Assembly: GCA_045106815.1 (NCBI GenBank)
Contig: JBGCFG010000023.1
Span: 1 to 64,000 of the forward strand
Length of the DNA stretch: 64,000 nucleotides
Direction: 5' to 3'
Origin: JAUIAI01 sp045106815
GTDB lineage: Bacteria; Pseudomonadota; Gammaproteobacteria; Burkholderiales; Burkholderiaceae_E
Below, in pieces: positions 1 through 8,891 of the stretch (position 1 is the first letter of the stretch; every line of letters starts with the position of its first letter). The notes below the pieces were generated by a model. That model was not told where the DNA came from. It ran no database searches and saw only the letters and a program-made list of their open reading frames with translations. Position numbers and translations under genes: made by a program.

Positions 1-684
1 TATCAGCCTGTTGAGAAAGCGTCGACAGCCGAACGCAAACGAGCATCACTGCTCGCACTGCCAACGCTGGCGCTTGCTGTGGTGATCATCGGATCAATTT
101 ATCTAGGCGTTGCGACGCCTTCTGAAGCCGCCGGACTAGGCTTTGTTCTGGCGCTGATCATTACGGTTGTTATGGGTCGCATGACGCGCGAGAAACTGGT
201 GGAGTCGGTTGAATCTGCCATGAAGACGACCGTGATGATCTTTGTGATCATCCTGGGCGCCAAGGTGTTCAGTTATGCGATCACCCTGTATTTGATTCCG
301 CAGCAAATCAGTGAGGCGATTACCAGCAACATCTCATCGCCGGCGATGTTCATGCTTGCAGTAGGAATCGTGTTGTTGATCATTGGCTTCTTTCTGGAAG
401 CGCTGTCGATGATGCTGATCATGGTGCCTGTGCTGTTCCCCTCGTTGCAGGCGATGGGCATTGACCCGATCTGGTTCGGCATCTTCTTCGTTGTGCTGAT
501 TGAAACAGCCCTCATTACGCCGCCGGTCGGTTTGAATTTGTTTGTGATTCAGGCGGTCGGCAAGGCGCGCATTGAAGAGGTGGTTAAAGGGGCTCTACCG
601 TTTGCGGTCATCATGCTTTGCACGGCGATTCTGCTCTGGCTCTGGCCGGGGCTGGCACTGACTATCCCGCGTAGCCTGATGTAG
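1..684 (+). CDS. TRAP transporter large permease (DctM family), C-terminal part
   Basis: The reading frame is open from the first base, so the gene starts upstream of the window; about 227 residues are visible. The visible part is almost entirely hydrophobic, with about six membrane segments. The late motif ALITPPVGLNLFVIQ is characteristic of the DctM large permease of tripartite ATP-independent periplasmic transporters, the inner-membrane subunit that moves organic acids with sodium or proton co-transport. The usual full length is about 430 residues, so roughly half is missing here. The binding protein and small permease would lie to the left, outside the window; the substrate cannot be told. 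The TAG stop is the first unit of a 9-nt tandem repeat. The family call is firm, the substrate unknown. Confidence 0.9.
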   Translation, partial: YQPVEKASTAERKRASLLALPTLALAVVIIGSIYLGVATPSEAAGLGFVLALIITVVMGRMTREKLVESVESAMKTTVMIFVIILGAKVFSYAITLYLIPQQISEAITSNISSPAMFMLAVGIVLLIIGFFLEALSMMLIMVPVLFPSLQAMGIDPIWFGIFFVVLIETALITPPVGLNLFVIQAVGKARIEEVVKGALPFAVIMLCTAILLWLWPGLALTIPRSLM

Positions 685-706
685 CTCATGTAGCTCATGT
701 AGCTCA
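682..706. repeat. 9-nt tandem repeat, 2.8 copies
   Basis: TAGCTCATG is repeated at 682-690 and 691-699, with a third partial copy TAGCTCA at 700-706. The first copy contains the TAG stop of the TRAP permease gene, so each unit also supplies an in-frame stop. It lies just before the convergent end of the dual ABC ATPase gene. It is probably a replication-slippage product; no function is apparent. Confidence 0.8.
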
Positions 707-2314
707 GGCCGCTAAGTCATTCGTCGGGGCGGCAGCCAGCAGCTCTTGCGTGTACGGATGCTCCGGCTTGGTCATGATCTGTGCCGTGGGGCCAGATTCA
801 ACCAGGCGACCTTTTTGCATCACGATGACTCGGTCGCACAGTAGTCTGACTACCTGTAAATCGTGACTAACGAAAAGGTAACTCATGCCCAGGCTGGCGC
901 GCAGGTCACACAGCAGGTTGAGCACCGTTGCCTGAATTGAAACATCCAGTGCGGCTGTCGGCTCATCAAGGACGAGCAGGCTCGGCCTGGCAGCCAGCGC
1001 ACGCGCAATGCCGACGCGTGCCTTTTGTCCGCCAGACAGTTGGTGTGGCAGGCGGTCTAGCAGGTTGGGGGGTAAGCCCACCTGTTCGGCCAGTTCTGGA
1101 ACGCGACTTTTTGGGTTGTCCTTACTGAGGCGTTTGACGGGCTCGGCAATGGCATCAAAGGCGGTGCTCCGTGGGTTCAGGCTATCAGTCGCATCTTGGA
1201 AGACCATCTGAATAGTCGTACGTCTTGGATCGCGTGCAAAGCGGGCGGCTGAAACGTCGAGCAGGCTTTGGCCTTGCATAGTGATGTCGCCGCTTGTGGG
1301 GTCGAGCAATCGACTGATCATGGCGGACACGGTTGATTTGCCGCTACCAGATTCGCCGACCAGACCGAGTGTTTCGCCCTCGGCGATTGTAAAAGAGACA
1401 TCGTCAACCGCTGTCACAGATTGTCGGCCGCGGCCAAACACTTTGCGCAAGCCCGAGACTTCGAGCAAGGCATCGCCTCGGGCCGGACGGGCCAGCGCGG
1501 GTGTTGGGGTTTCAAGCAGATCGCGCGCAGTAGCACCTGGTCGCGGTGTTGCCCGCATGAGCCGCCGCGTATAGGCCTGGCCGGGTTGCCTGAATAGATT
1601 GGCTGGGCTGTTGGTTTCAATCACCACGCCGTCTTTCATGACCGCAATGCGATCGCAATATTGCGCTGCCAGACCAAGGTCATGCGTAATCAGAATAGTT
1701 GCCATTTGCCGCTGCCGTGTGAGGCTGCTGAGCAAGTCCATGATGACTTTCTGGGTGGTGACATCAAGTCCAGTTGTTGGTTCGTCAGCAATTAGCAGAC
1801 GAGGCTGGCAGGCGAGCGCGAGTGCTATGAGAATGCGCTGACACATGCCACCCGATAGTTCGAACGGGTAAGCGTGATAGCGCTTTTCTGGCTCGGCGAT
1901 GCGAACGGTGCGCAGTAGTTCAATGGCGGCCGAGGCTGTTTGTTCGCCGGCACTGCGGTTATGCCGCTTGAGAATATCTTCAATCTGCGGACCAACTTTA
2001 CGGATCGGATTCAGCGCAGCCCGCGGGTTCTGGAAGATCATGGCAATTTCGCGGCCGCGAATCTCGCGCATGGTTTGCTCGTCGCCAGGGGTCAGTTTGG
2101 CGCCGTCAAACTGGATACTGCCGCTTTCAATCTTGCCGCCTTTGTCCAGTATCTGCATCAACGCATACGACGAGACAGATTTACCTGAGCCGCTCTCTCC
2201 GACGACCCCGAGCGTTTCACCGCGGGCCAGCGTCAAATTGACATCTCGCACGGCCTGAACGATGCCGCGCCGCGTTTGAAAGTGAACACTGAGGTTCTCA
2301 ATAGTCAGCAGCAT
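704..2314 (-). CDS. ABC transporter ATP-binding protein, DppD-DppF type fused (two ATPase domains)
   Basis: This 536-residue protein carries two complete nucleotide-binding domains in tandem. The first has Walker A GESGSGKS at about residues 39-46 and signature LSGG near 153; the second has another GESGSGKS near 315 and LSGGQKARVGIARAL near 423. Each half ends with the oligopeptide-importer C-terminal extension (PGQAYTRRLM and PEHPYTQELL). It corresponds to DppD plus DppF joined in one chain, as in YejF or GsiA, and powers the inner-membrane permeases encoded directly upstream. The start codon lies 2 nt after the stop of the permease gene, so the two are co-transcribed. It is the last gene of the 15385-704 polycistron. 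The substrate is inferred only from context (small nitrogen compounds or peptides). Confidence 0.92.
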   Translation of the reverse strand: MLLTIENLSVHFQTRRGIVQAVRDVNLTLARGETLGVVGESGSGKSVSSYALMQILDKGGKIESGSIQFDGAKLTPGDEQTMREIRGREIAMIFQNPRAALNPIRKVGPQIEDILKRHNRSAGEQTASAAIELLRTVRIAEPEKRYHAYPFELSGGMCQRILIALALACQPRLLIADEPTTGLDVTTQKVIMDLLSSLTRQRQMATILITHDLGLAAQYCDRIAVMKDGVVIETNSPANLFRQPGQAYTRRLMRATPRPGATARDLLETPTPALARPARGDALLEVSGLRKVFGRGRQSVTAVDDVSFTIAEGETLGLVGESGSGKSTVSAMISRLLDPTSGDITMQGQSLLDVSAARFARDPRRTTIQMVFQDATDSLNPRSTAFDAIAEPVKRLSKDNPKSRVPELAEQVGLPPNLLDRLPHQLSGGQKARVGIARALAARPSLLVLDEPTAALDVSIQATVLNLLCDLRASLGMSYLFVSHDLQVVRLLCDRVIVMQKGRLVESGPTAQIMTKPEHPYTQELLAAAPTNDLAA

Positions 2315-2316
2315 GA

Positions 2317-3189
2317 TCAGGTCCTAGTGCGAGGGTCGAAGATGTCGCGCAGGCCGTCACCCAGCAAATTGAAGGTGAAGACGGTAATCATGAGAGCCAG
2401 GCCTGGGAACAAGGCCAGCCACCATTCACCCGACACAATGGTGTTGGCGCCTTCGGCAACCATGATCCCCCACTCCGGGGTGGGCGGCCGGACGCCAAGA
2501 CCAATAAAGGAAAGCCCGGCAGCGTTCAGAATGGCCCAACCCATATTCAACGAGATTTGCACCATCATCGCGGGCACAATATTGGGAAAAATATGAAACG
2601 TCAGTACCTGGAAGTCAGTGTTGCCAGACAAACGTGCAGCCTGCGCATAGCCGGACATCTTTCGGACTTGAACTTCGGCGCGTGCAACTCGCGCATAAAA
2701 CGGCAGATTGATAATGGCGGTGGCATAGACAATGTTTTCTATCGTGTTGCCAAGTGCGGCGACGATACCCATCGCGAGTACAAACAGTGGGAAAGCCATG
2801 ATGGTGTCGATCATGCGGCCCACGACAGCATCAATGACACCGCCCCAGTAGCCCGCTGCTGCTCCTAAGGCTGCGCCGACGATGCAGGATAAGGCGACGG
2901 CCGCCACTGAAATACTTAGATCAAGGCGGGTTGCAACGATTACCCGGGAAAACACATCCCGGCCAACGGTGTCGGTTCCGAACCAGTGCTGAGCGGACGG
3001 CGGTTGCAAAGCCATCGCGGCATTTGAAGCGAGGGGATCGTATGGCACGAGTGCCGGCCCAAAGATCGCGACAAACAAGATCACACCAAGCAGCACGAAC
3101 GCCATCAGTGTGATGGGGTTGCCACGAAGAACGTATAGGGCGTGCGAGAAGAAGTTGTTGTTGGCAGGCGAAGCCGTGAGATCGTTCAT
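2317..3189 (-). CDS. ABC transporter permease, DppC/OppC type
   Basis: A 290-residue inner-membrane protein with about six membrane segments and the DppC-type N-terminal region (GPALVPYDPLASNAA, then the HWFGTDTVGRDVFSR motif). The EAA loop is visible as NAAGLSFIGLGVRPPTPEWG, which contacts the ATPase. Its ATG overlaps the stop of the DppB-type permease gene by an ATGA junction, so translation is coupled. It pairs with that permease and uses the fused ATPase downstream. The family assignment is very secure; the transported compound is not determined by the sequence. Confidence 0.93.
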   Translation of the reverse strand: MNDLTASPANNNFFSHALYVLRGNPITLMAFVLLGVILFVAIFGPALVPYDPLASNAAMALQPPSAQHWFGTDTVGRDVFSRVIVATRLDLSISVAAVALSCIVGAALGAAAGYWGGVIDAVVGRMIDTIMAFPLFVLAMGIVAALGNTIENIVYATAIINLPFYARVARAEVQVRKMSGYAQAARLSGNTDFQVLTFHIFPNIVPAMMVQISLNMGWAILNAAGLSFIGLGVRPPTPEWGIMVAEGANTIVSGEWWLALFPGLALMITVFTFNLLGDGLRDIFDPRTRT

Positions 3190-4223
3190 GTGCCTGTCTG
3201 CCGGGTGCGGGGGTCAATAAGTGTGTAGGTGATATCGACCACCAGATTCAATAAGATGAACAGCACGGCCATCGCGAGAACAAAGCCCTGCACTGCCGCA
3301 TAGTCAGACACAAACAATGCCTCCACCGCATATGAGCCAATACCGGGCCAGGAAAACACTTTCTCAACCAATACATTTGCGCCCAGGGTGAACGAGAACA
3401 CCATCGAGAGAGTTGTGATGACGGGTAGCAAGGCATTGCGCAGTGCATAGCCGTAGACAATCCGCATGCGGCTGAGTCCGGCGGCGCGGGCTGTTCGAAT
3501 AAAGTCTGACGACAAGGCCTGCAACATGGAGGCGCGCGTCATCCGCGCAATCGGTGCGAGCGTGAACAGGGCGAGGGTTACTGCGGGTAAAACCAGTTGT
3601 CGCAGTGCGCCGCCAGCGGTTTCAAGATCACCCGCGATTAGGGCATCAATCGTGTAAAAGCCCGTGACTTCAGGCGGCGACAGATACAGAAAATCCAGCC
3701 GACCAATCGGGGAGGGCGCCCAGCCGAGCAAGTAATAAAACACATAAACCAGCAAGATGCCGGTGAAAAAGGTCGGCAGCGAAACTCCGGCTGTGACGAG
3801 TCCTCGGCAAAGGTGATCCCACAAGGTGCCCTGACGTGTGGCGGCCAGAACACCAAGCGGCACCGCAATTGACACGGCAAGCAAGAGTGCTGCCAGCGTT
3901 AATTCCAGCGAAGCAGGTAAGCGACGGGTCAGTTCCTCCAAGACCGGCTGGCCAGTTGACAAGCTTTGACCAAGATCTCCACTCAGCAAATCTTTAACGT
4001 AGGTGAAGAATTGTGCGAGCAATGGTTTGTCTAGGCCCATAGACGATCGGATCTGCGCAATCGATTCGGCAGTTGCGGCCGGGCCGGCGAAGTACGCCGC
4101 TGGATCGCCCGGCAGCGCGCGCGTCAGCAAAAAACTCACGACCACAACACCGATGACGGCGGGAATTGCCTGCCAGACACGGTTTGCGACGAGCGCAAAC
4201 CGTGATGCGGAGGAGTTGCTCAT
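3186..4223 (-). CDS. ABC transporter permease, DppB/OppB type
   Basis: A 345-residue inner-membrane permease of the dipeptide/oligopeptide/nickel importer class. It has the first membrane helix at about residues 15-33, the LTRALPGDPAAYF motif that follows it in DppB proteins, and the EAA-type loop (RTARAAGLSRMRIVYGYALRNAL) near residue 245. It lies 6 nt after the substrate-binding protein gene and overlaps the DppC-type gene by 4 nt (ATGA). Together these encode a complete SBP-B-C-DF importer behind the allophanate hydrolase gene. The substrate may be a peptide or amide-containing compound; that is an inference from the operon. Confidence 0.93.
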   Translation of the reverse strand: MSNSSASRFALVANRVWQAIPAVIGVVVVSFLLTRALPGDPAAYFAGPAATAESIAQIRSSMGLDKPLLAQFFTYVKDLLSGDLGQSLSTGQPVLEELTRRLPASLELTLAALLLAVSIAVPLGVLAATRQGTLWDHLCRGLVTAGVSLPTFFTGILLVYVFYYLLGWAPSPIGRLDFLYLSPPEVTGFYTIDALIAGDLETAGGALRQLVLPAVTLALFTLAPIARMTRASMLQALSSDFIRTARAAGLSRMRIVYGYALRNALLPVITTLSMVFSFTLGANVLVEKVFSWPGIGSYAVEALFVSDYAAVQGFVLAMAVLFILLNLVVDITYTLIDPRTRQTGT

Positions 4224-4229
4224 GTGCGC

Positions 4230-5879
4230 TTAACCGCGCTTGATTGGCCGCGCATCGAGTTGCCGATGAAACCAGAACTCGTAGTCGCTAGCACCATTCA
4301 AACCCACATTGAGCGCAGGTTGCCACATCGCAATGCGAGGGACCTCATCCCAAACAATCTCGATCATGCGCCGAATTTTAGGCGCGTAGGCTGGGTCATC
4401 TGTCGCCATGTGGAGGGTTTCGGTGGTGAGCTTTTCGATCTCTTCGTTGCGATAGTTAGACGAATTGAACAAGTGCCCGTGCTGGTACGCCCAGAAGAAG
4501 TAATAGCAGGGATAGTTCAGCCAGCCGCCGAAAGTTTCAAGAGCCAGGGGCAAACGCTTTTCAACCAGGGATGCAGTGCGCCAGTTCGCGCCCGGGATCT
4601 TGTCGATGCGTGCTTTGATGCCAATCTTGGCTAGGTTTTCCTGAATGAGCAAAGCGGTTGGCTCCATCCAGTCGACCTGGCTGAGCGAGATTGACAGCGG
4701 CACCTCAAAACCACCGCTCATGCCTGCCTCTTCAAGCAGCTCGCCAGCTTTTTTGAGGTCAGTTGTGTAGGGAAAGGGCTGAGGCCAAGCAATGTCATCG
4801 GGTTTGCTGACCTTGCCGCCCCACATCGGTTTGCCTCTGCCATAAGCGGCGGTTTCGAAAACTGCTTCGTATGGAACAGCCCATGCCACTGCCTGCCGGA
4901 CGCGCTTGTCTTTAAACGGTTCAAACGAGAGATTGGGGTTAAGACAATAGATCGCGTTCTCAACCGGGGTGGTGTTGATCGTGAGCTTGTCCATCTCGCT
5001 TAACTCGGCCGCATCTTTATTGGGCATATTGAATGAGACTTGCACATCGCCCCGCTCAAGCAAAGCCCGCCGGGTGGCGGCACTCGGTACCTCGCGCACG
5101 ATGACGCGCTTAATCGCGGGTGGCTTGCCCGACGTCCAGTCATCGTTGCGGTCATAGACCAACTGGCTACCCGGTTCCCAGCGTGCAACTTTGAATGCGC
5201 CCGAACCAGCTGGATTCTTATGGAGGTATTCAGTCGCCCAGGGATCTTTGTCGGTGGCATTAGCCTTCGCCACTTTCGAGTTGATAATCATGGGCACCGG
5301 CACTGCCAGATCAGGCAGCGTCAGTTTGGATTTTCGCGGCAACTCGATGCGGAATGTGAGTTCATCAACCACGATGAACTGCTCGGGCTTTTCAAGCGAG
5401 CCTGCTTTCATCTGAACGGTTGGAAAGCCACCAACCGAGACGGCCCGGTCGTACGACCACTTTACATCGTCAGCCGTGATCGGAGAGCCGTCATGAAAGC
5501 GACCGTCTTTGCGCAGTTTGAACTCCATTGAGAGTCCATCTTCAGCGACAGTCCAGCTCTCCGCAATTTCCGGCTCAAGCGTTGCGTAGTCGTACGACAG
5601 ACCGCCTTCGGGAGTTGTCTTAGTGCCGAAACTTAGCAATCGGTCGTATACATTGACCGCGACCTGATAGCTGGGCCGGTTGGTCCCTTTACGATGAATA
5701 TCTAGGCTATTGATGGTTTGGCCCATCGCAACAACCAGCGTTTCGCTCGCCGCCGCGCTGGCCGGCAGCACTTTCAAAAAGGGCAGCACGCCAGCGCCCA
5801 GGGTTGCCCCTTTAAGCAGGCTGCGTCGGGTGCTGTTTAGGTCAAGTGAGTGTGTGGGTTCTTTGTTCATGATTGACAT
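4230..5879 (-). CDS. ABC transporter substrate-binding protein, family 5 (Dpp/Opp type), Tat-like signal
   Basis: A periplasmic solute-binding protein of about 549 residues. I place the start at the ATG at 5879 (or the ATG at 5870); the frame extends to a TTG at 5909 but there is no support for using it. The N-terminus has a twin-arginine-like signal, STRRSLLKG, followed by a hydrophobic stretch ending ASAAA. The family 5 pattern is clear: AESWTVAEDGLSMEFKLRKD and DDVKWSYDRA. It is separated from the upstream allophanate hydrolase gene by about 75 nt, so it may have its own promoter as well as read-through. Family members bind peptides, nickel or amide compounds; this one is assigned to the amide-nitrogen locus only by position. 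Confidence 0.9.
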   Translation of the reverse strand: MSIMNKEPTHSLDLNSTRRSLLKGATLGAGVLPFLKVLPASAAASETLVVAMGQTINSLDIHRKGTNRPSYQVAVNVYDRLLSFGTKTTPEGGLSYDYATLEPEIAESWTVAEDGLSMEFKLRKDGRFHDGSPITADDVKWSYDRAVSVGGFPTVQMKAGSLEKPEQFIVVDELTFRIELPRKSKLTLPDLAVPVPMIINSKVAKANATDKDPWATEYLHKNPAGSGAFKVARWEPGSQLVYDRNDDWTSGKPPAIKRVIVREVPSAATRRALLERGDVQVSFNMPNKDAAELSEMDKLTINTTPVENAIYCLNPNLSFEPFKDKRVRQAVAWAVPYEAVFETAAYGRGKPMWGGKVSKPDDIAWPQPFPYTTDLKKAGELLEEAGMSGGFEVPLSISLSQVDWMEPTALLIQENLAKIGIKARIDKIPGANWRTASLVEKRLPLALETFGGWLNYPCYYFFWAYQHGHLFNSSNYRNEEIEKLTTETLHMATDDPAYAPKIRRMIEIVWDEVPRIAMWQPALNVGLNGASDYEFWFHRQLDARPIKRG

Positions 5880-5954
5880 CCGTAGAGTGAGGCGTAAGCG
5901 TGTGTGCAATAAGGGCGAGTTAAGGAGAGGGGAAGAAAATGCGTGAGAGCGCGA

Positions 5955-7805
5955 CTAAGCTGTTTCGTCAGTTGGGGTTCGGTTGGCCAGGTATGCGCGC
6001 CAGCCACCAAACTCGGTGACATCAGTTGCTCCGGTCAGCCCAGCTGGTTCGCAGATAAAGCCATGGCAGGTGCCGCCATCGTCCAATGCCAAGGTGCCAA
6101 TCCCTAGCGGGCGGGGAATCGTTGCGAGAAAGCTTGCCACTTGCGATTTTGGCAATGCCCAGATTTCAATTTCGATCGAGCTGCCGTCATCGCTTTGTAC
6201 GAGCCCGGGGCGGGCAGGTGGTCCGCCAGCAAGGGCATACAAGCGATAGTTACTTGCGGTTCGGGTGGCTCTTACTAACTTTGCGCCACGCTCAGTTAAG
6301 TCACCATTAAGCGGCATGCCTGATAAATGCGCGCCGACCACAGCGATGGCGAACTCCTGAGCTTGTGGCGCGTTCCCAGATGGCAGCGCACTGAGAGGAG
6401 GGAGCGGCCAGTTAGTTGCGCCCGGTGATTCGCCACACTGGTGCTGCAGTGTTTCTGCAAGCTTTGCGAGCGCGGTGTCTTTGCCTTTGCCAGCCAATAA
6501 GGTAACGCTGCCTGGACGATTGTCAATCCGCCTAGCAACCGGGACAGCAATGCCGCACATGTCGAGCAGGTTCACGAAATTCGTATACCGACCCATTCGG
6601 TTGTTAGGTCCGATCGGGTCGGTCTCAAGCTCTGTGACAAAACAAAAGTCAGGCGTGCTAGGGACGCACAAGCCGTTCAAGCCTCGCATTAGCCACTCGC
6701 AACGCCGCGAGAGATGTTTGAGCTGGTATTGATCTCTGAAGGCGTCAGTCGCGGAATAGCGCTCAGCCTGGGTAATGATTTGCCGGGTCACGGGGTGTAT
6801 CTGATCGGGCTTGCAGCGCAGCATTGATTCGATCACGCTATACCGTTCAGCAACCCAGGTGCCGGCATACAACATCTGCGCGATGTCATAAAACGGTTTG
6901 AAATCGATTGGTACGATCTCGGCACCGAGGCCTTTGAGTCGCTCCAGCGAAGCTGTGAATGAATCGCGCTGATGCTCGTCGCCAGCAAAATCAAGGCTGT
7001 TTGAATCGGGAATGCCCAGACGCCAACTGACCGGTTCGTCGGCGGCCAGTACGTTGCTGCCCTGTACCGGCGCGAAGTCTCGGGCATAGTCATCATCAGC
7101 ATCGTAGACACCGGCGACTGTCAGCACAGATACCGCGTCTGCAACATTGAGCGCAAAGATTGAGACGGTATCCAAAGTGCGGCAGGCTGGGACGACACCG
7201 CTAGCTGATAGCAAACCCAGGCTGGGCTTGAGGCCGACGATATTGTTCAGCGCTGCTGGTACTCGGCCGGAGCCCGCTGTGTCGGTTCCCAGCGAAAAGC
7301 ACACGAGACCATGCGCGACAGAAACAGCTGAGCCAGAGCTGGAGCCGCCCGGTACGACTGCCGGATCGATTGCGTTGAGTGGAACCTGGTAGGGAGACCG
7401 CACACCGACCAGGCCCGTCGCAAACTGATCGAGGTTCGTCTTACCAATCAGCAGTGCGCCAGCTTGCTTCAGACGGTCGACCACAAACGCATCCTGCGGC
7501 GCGGCATAAGCATACGCGGGGCAAGCTGCTGTGGTGTCGTGGCCGGCTGCATCAATATTGTCTTTAACTACAAACGGCAAGCCCCACAAAGGCATCTCTT
7601 CGGGTGCGAAGTTGCCGATCTTGTCGACTTGCGCGATAACCTCGGCAGGGTCAAATAAATCAATGAAAATGCCCGGATCGTCGACTGTCGCAATGCGCCG
7701 AAAGACTTCTTGTATGACTTGCTCTGCGCTCGCACCCCCTTGGTAGGCCTGATGTAGCGAGTGCCGGTCGAAGGGGAGCTGACTGAGATCGGATACAGGG
7801 CTCAA
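5955..7805 (-). CDS. atzF: allophanate hydrolase AtzF
   Basis: AtzF hydrolyses allophanate (urea-1-carboxylate) to two CO2 and two NH3 in the cytoplasm, the last step of cyanuric acid/biuret breakdown. Residues 1-460 form an amidase-signature domain with the Ser-cisSer-Lys triad at K81, S155 and S179 (GGSSSGSA and GTDTAGSGR). The C-terminal 120 residues match the allophanate hydrolase C-terminal domain (TRTASNYRLYALAGGPPARP, FGGWRAYL). At 616 residues it has the normal length. The start is a TTG at 7805, supported by AGGAGG 6 nt upstream and by overlap with the cupin stop (TTGA). Neighbouring BiuH supplies the substrate. There is no urea carboxylase gene nearby, which favours a biuret-type rather than a urea pathway. 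Confidence 0.93.
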   Translation of the reverse strand: MSPVSDLSQLPFDRHSLHQAYQGGASAEQVIQEVFRRIATVDDPGIFIDLFDPAEVIAQVDKIGNFAPEEMPLWGLPFVVKDNIDAAGHDTTAACPAYAYAAPQDAFVVDRLKQAGALLIGKTNLDQFATGLVGVRSPYQVPLNAIDPAVVPGGSSSGSAVSVAHGLVCFSLGTDTAGSGRVPAALNNIVGLKPSLGLLSASGVVPACRTLDTVSIFALNVADAVSVLTVAGVYDADDDYARDFAPVQGSNVLAADEPVSWRLGIPDSNSLDFAGDEHQRDSFTASLERLKGLGAEIVPIDFKPFYDIAQMLYAGTWVAERYSVIESMLRCKPDQIHPVTRQIITQAERYSATDAFRDQYQLKHLSRRCEWLMRGLNGLCVPSTPDFCFVTELETDPIGPNNRMGRYTNFVNLLDMCGIAVPVARRIDNRPGSVTLLAGKGKDTALAKLAETLQHQCGESPGATNWPLPPLSALPSGNAPQAQEFAIAVVGAHLSGMPLNGDLTERGAKLVRATRTASNYRLYALAGGPPARPGLVQSDDGSSIEIEIWALPKSQVASFLATIPRPLGIGTLALDDGGTCHGFICEPAGLTGATDVTEFGGWRAYLANRTPTDETA

Positions 7806-8203
7806 GCCTTACCTCCTGATTCAACTGGCGAATTAGTCTCGAGAATGTGAACCGGGCGCGCCCAATGGATAAGCACCACGCAACCCTGAGCGGAAGTCAC
7901 TGAGTGGCGCGACCCTTCTGAGTTAATGACAACTGAACCGGCCGCGTAGTGACCCCGCTCGTCGCTCTGTCCACCTTCAAGCACCAGAATCGTTTCAATG
8001 CCGGTGTGCTCATGTAGAGGCACACTGGCGCCAGGTTCATATCTGAGTAAAGCCATCCTCGGGCCCTGGCGCGGCGTGTCGGTATGCCAAAGTTCGCAAA
8101 TCTCCACGCCCTCGCGAAACGGCTCGAACGGCATGTTTTGCCAACCGCCGCTTAAAAGGTCAGGAAAGCTGATTGGGTCGATCAGCCGGGTGGCTTCAAT
8201 CAT
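7802..8203 (-). CDS. small cupin-domain protein
   Basis: A 133-residue single-domain cupin. The motif YEPGASVPLHEHTGIETILVLEG fits cupin motif 1 (metal-binding His-x-His then Glu). The second motif is weaker (GSVVINSEGSRHSVTS). I start it at the ATG at 8203, which overlaps the previous gene's stop by 8 nt (ATGATTGA) and has GGAG 9 nt upstream; the frame also extends to a TTG at 8254. It has ChrR-like features but lacks a zinc-binding anti-sigma domain. Its position between a BiuH-like hydrolase and AtzF suggests a role in this nitrogen pathway, perhaps as a small isomerase or decarboxylase-like enzyme, or a metal-dependent accessory. The specific function is unknown. Confidence 0.8.
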   Translation of the reverse strand: MIEATRLIDPISFPDLLSGGWQNMPFEPFREGVEICELWHTDTPRQGPRMALLRYEPGASVPLHEHTGIETILVLEGGQSDERGHYAAGSVVINSEGSRHSVTSAQGCVVLIHWARPVHILETNSPVESGGKA

Positions 8204-8891
8204 GGTTAGACTCCAGCGCGTCAGTAATTGTTTTTGTTTTGCATGCCCAGCCAACGATGGCGCCCTGTGCGGTCATCATCTCAATAGCGGCTTGCTTGAA
8301 TGCCGGGAAGTAGCTTTCGGTTGCGTCAGTGGCCAGCAGGCATTCGAACCCGCGGTCATTGGCCTCACGCATCGTGCTTTGCACGCAGACCTCAGTTGTG
8401 ACACCGGCGAGAATGAGTTGGCTGATGTTTCGTTCTTTAAGTGCTTGGGCAAGTGTTGTTTCGTAGAACGCGCCTTTGCCAGGTTTATCGATCACCAGTT
8501 CATTGGCAGTGGGTTGTAAGGCCGGAACGATGTCAGTCCCGTCCTCGCCAGCAATAAGAATCCGGCCCATCGGCCCGGGGTCGCCAATGCGCATACTCGG
8601 CGAGCCACGATCGCGCTTGGCGGGAGGGCAGTCAGACAGATCGGGGCGATGGCACTCGCGCGTATGAATCACCGGCAAGCGATGTGCTCGAAAAGCATTC
8701 ATAAGGCGGGACACGATCGGCACAATTGCCTGCAGGGGACGCACGTCGTTACCAAGCGACTCTCCAAACCCACCGGGTTCAATGAAGTCGCGCTGCATAT
8801 CAATTACGATAAGCGCAGCAGCTTCCGGCTTGAAGTGAAAATCAAATGGCTCAGCGGCGAGCGTGAGGGATTTGACTTGATCGCTCATCAT
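8196..8891 (-). CDS. isochorismatase-family cysteine hydrolase, BiuH paralogue (candidate triuret or related amidohydrolase)
   Basis: This 231-residue cytosolic hydrolase has the isochorismatase-like fold with catalytic Asp31 (VIDMQRDF), Lys136 (IDKPGKGAFY) and Cys169 (GVTTEVCVQSTMREANDRG). It shares the long distinctive motifs HTRExHRxDLxD, IGDPGP.GRIL and MREANDRGFECLL with the BiuH encoded at 10420-11094, so it is a close relative. It differs at the N-terminus and lacks the DFCGxGGY and Cys-Cys patterns of true BiuH. Biuret-family hydrolases include triuret hydrolase TrtA, which acts one step earlier; that role would fit this operon but is inference. Two consecutive ATG codons start the gene, and it overlaps the ATPase stop (ATGA). 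Confidence 0.85.
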   Translation of the reverse strand: MMSDQVKSLTLAAEPFDFHFKPEAAALIVIDMQRDFIEPGGFGESLGNDVRPLQAIVPIVSRLMNAFRAHRLPVIHTRECHRPDLSDCPPAKRDRGSPSMRIGDPGPMGRILIAGEDGTDIVPALQPTANELVIDKPGKGAFYETTLAQALKERNISQLILAGVTTEVCVQSTMREANDRGFECLLATDATESYFPAFKQAAIEMMTAQGAIVGWACKTKTITDALESNHD

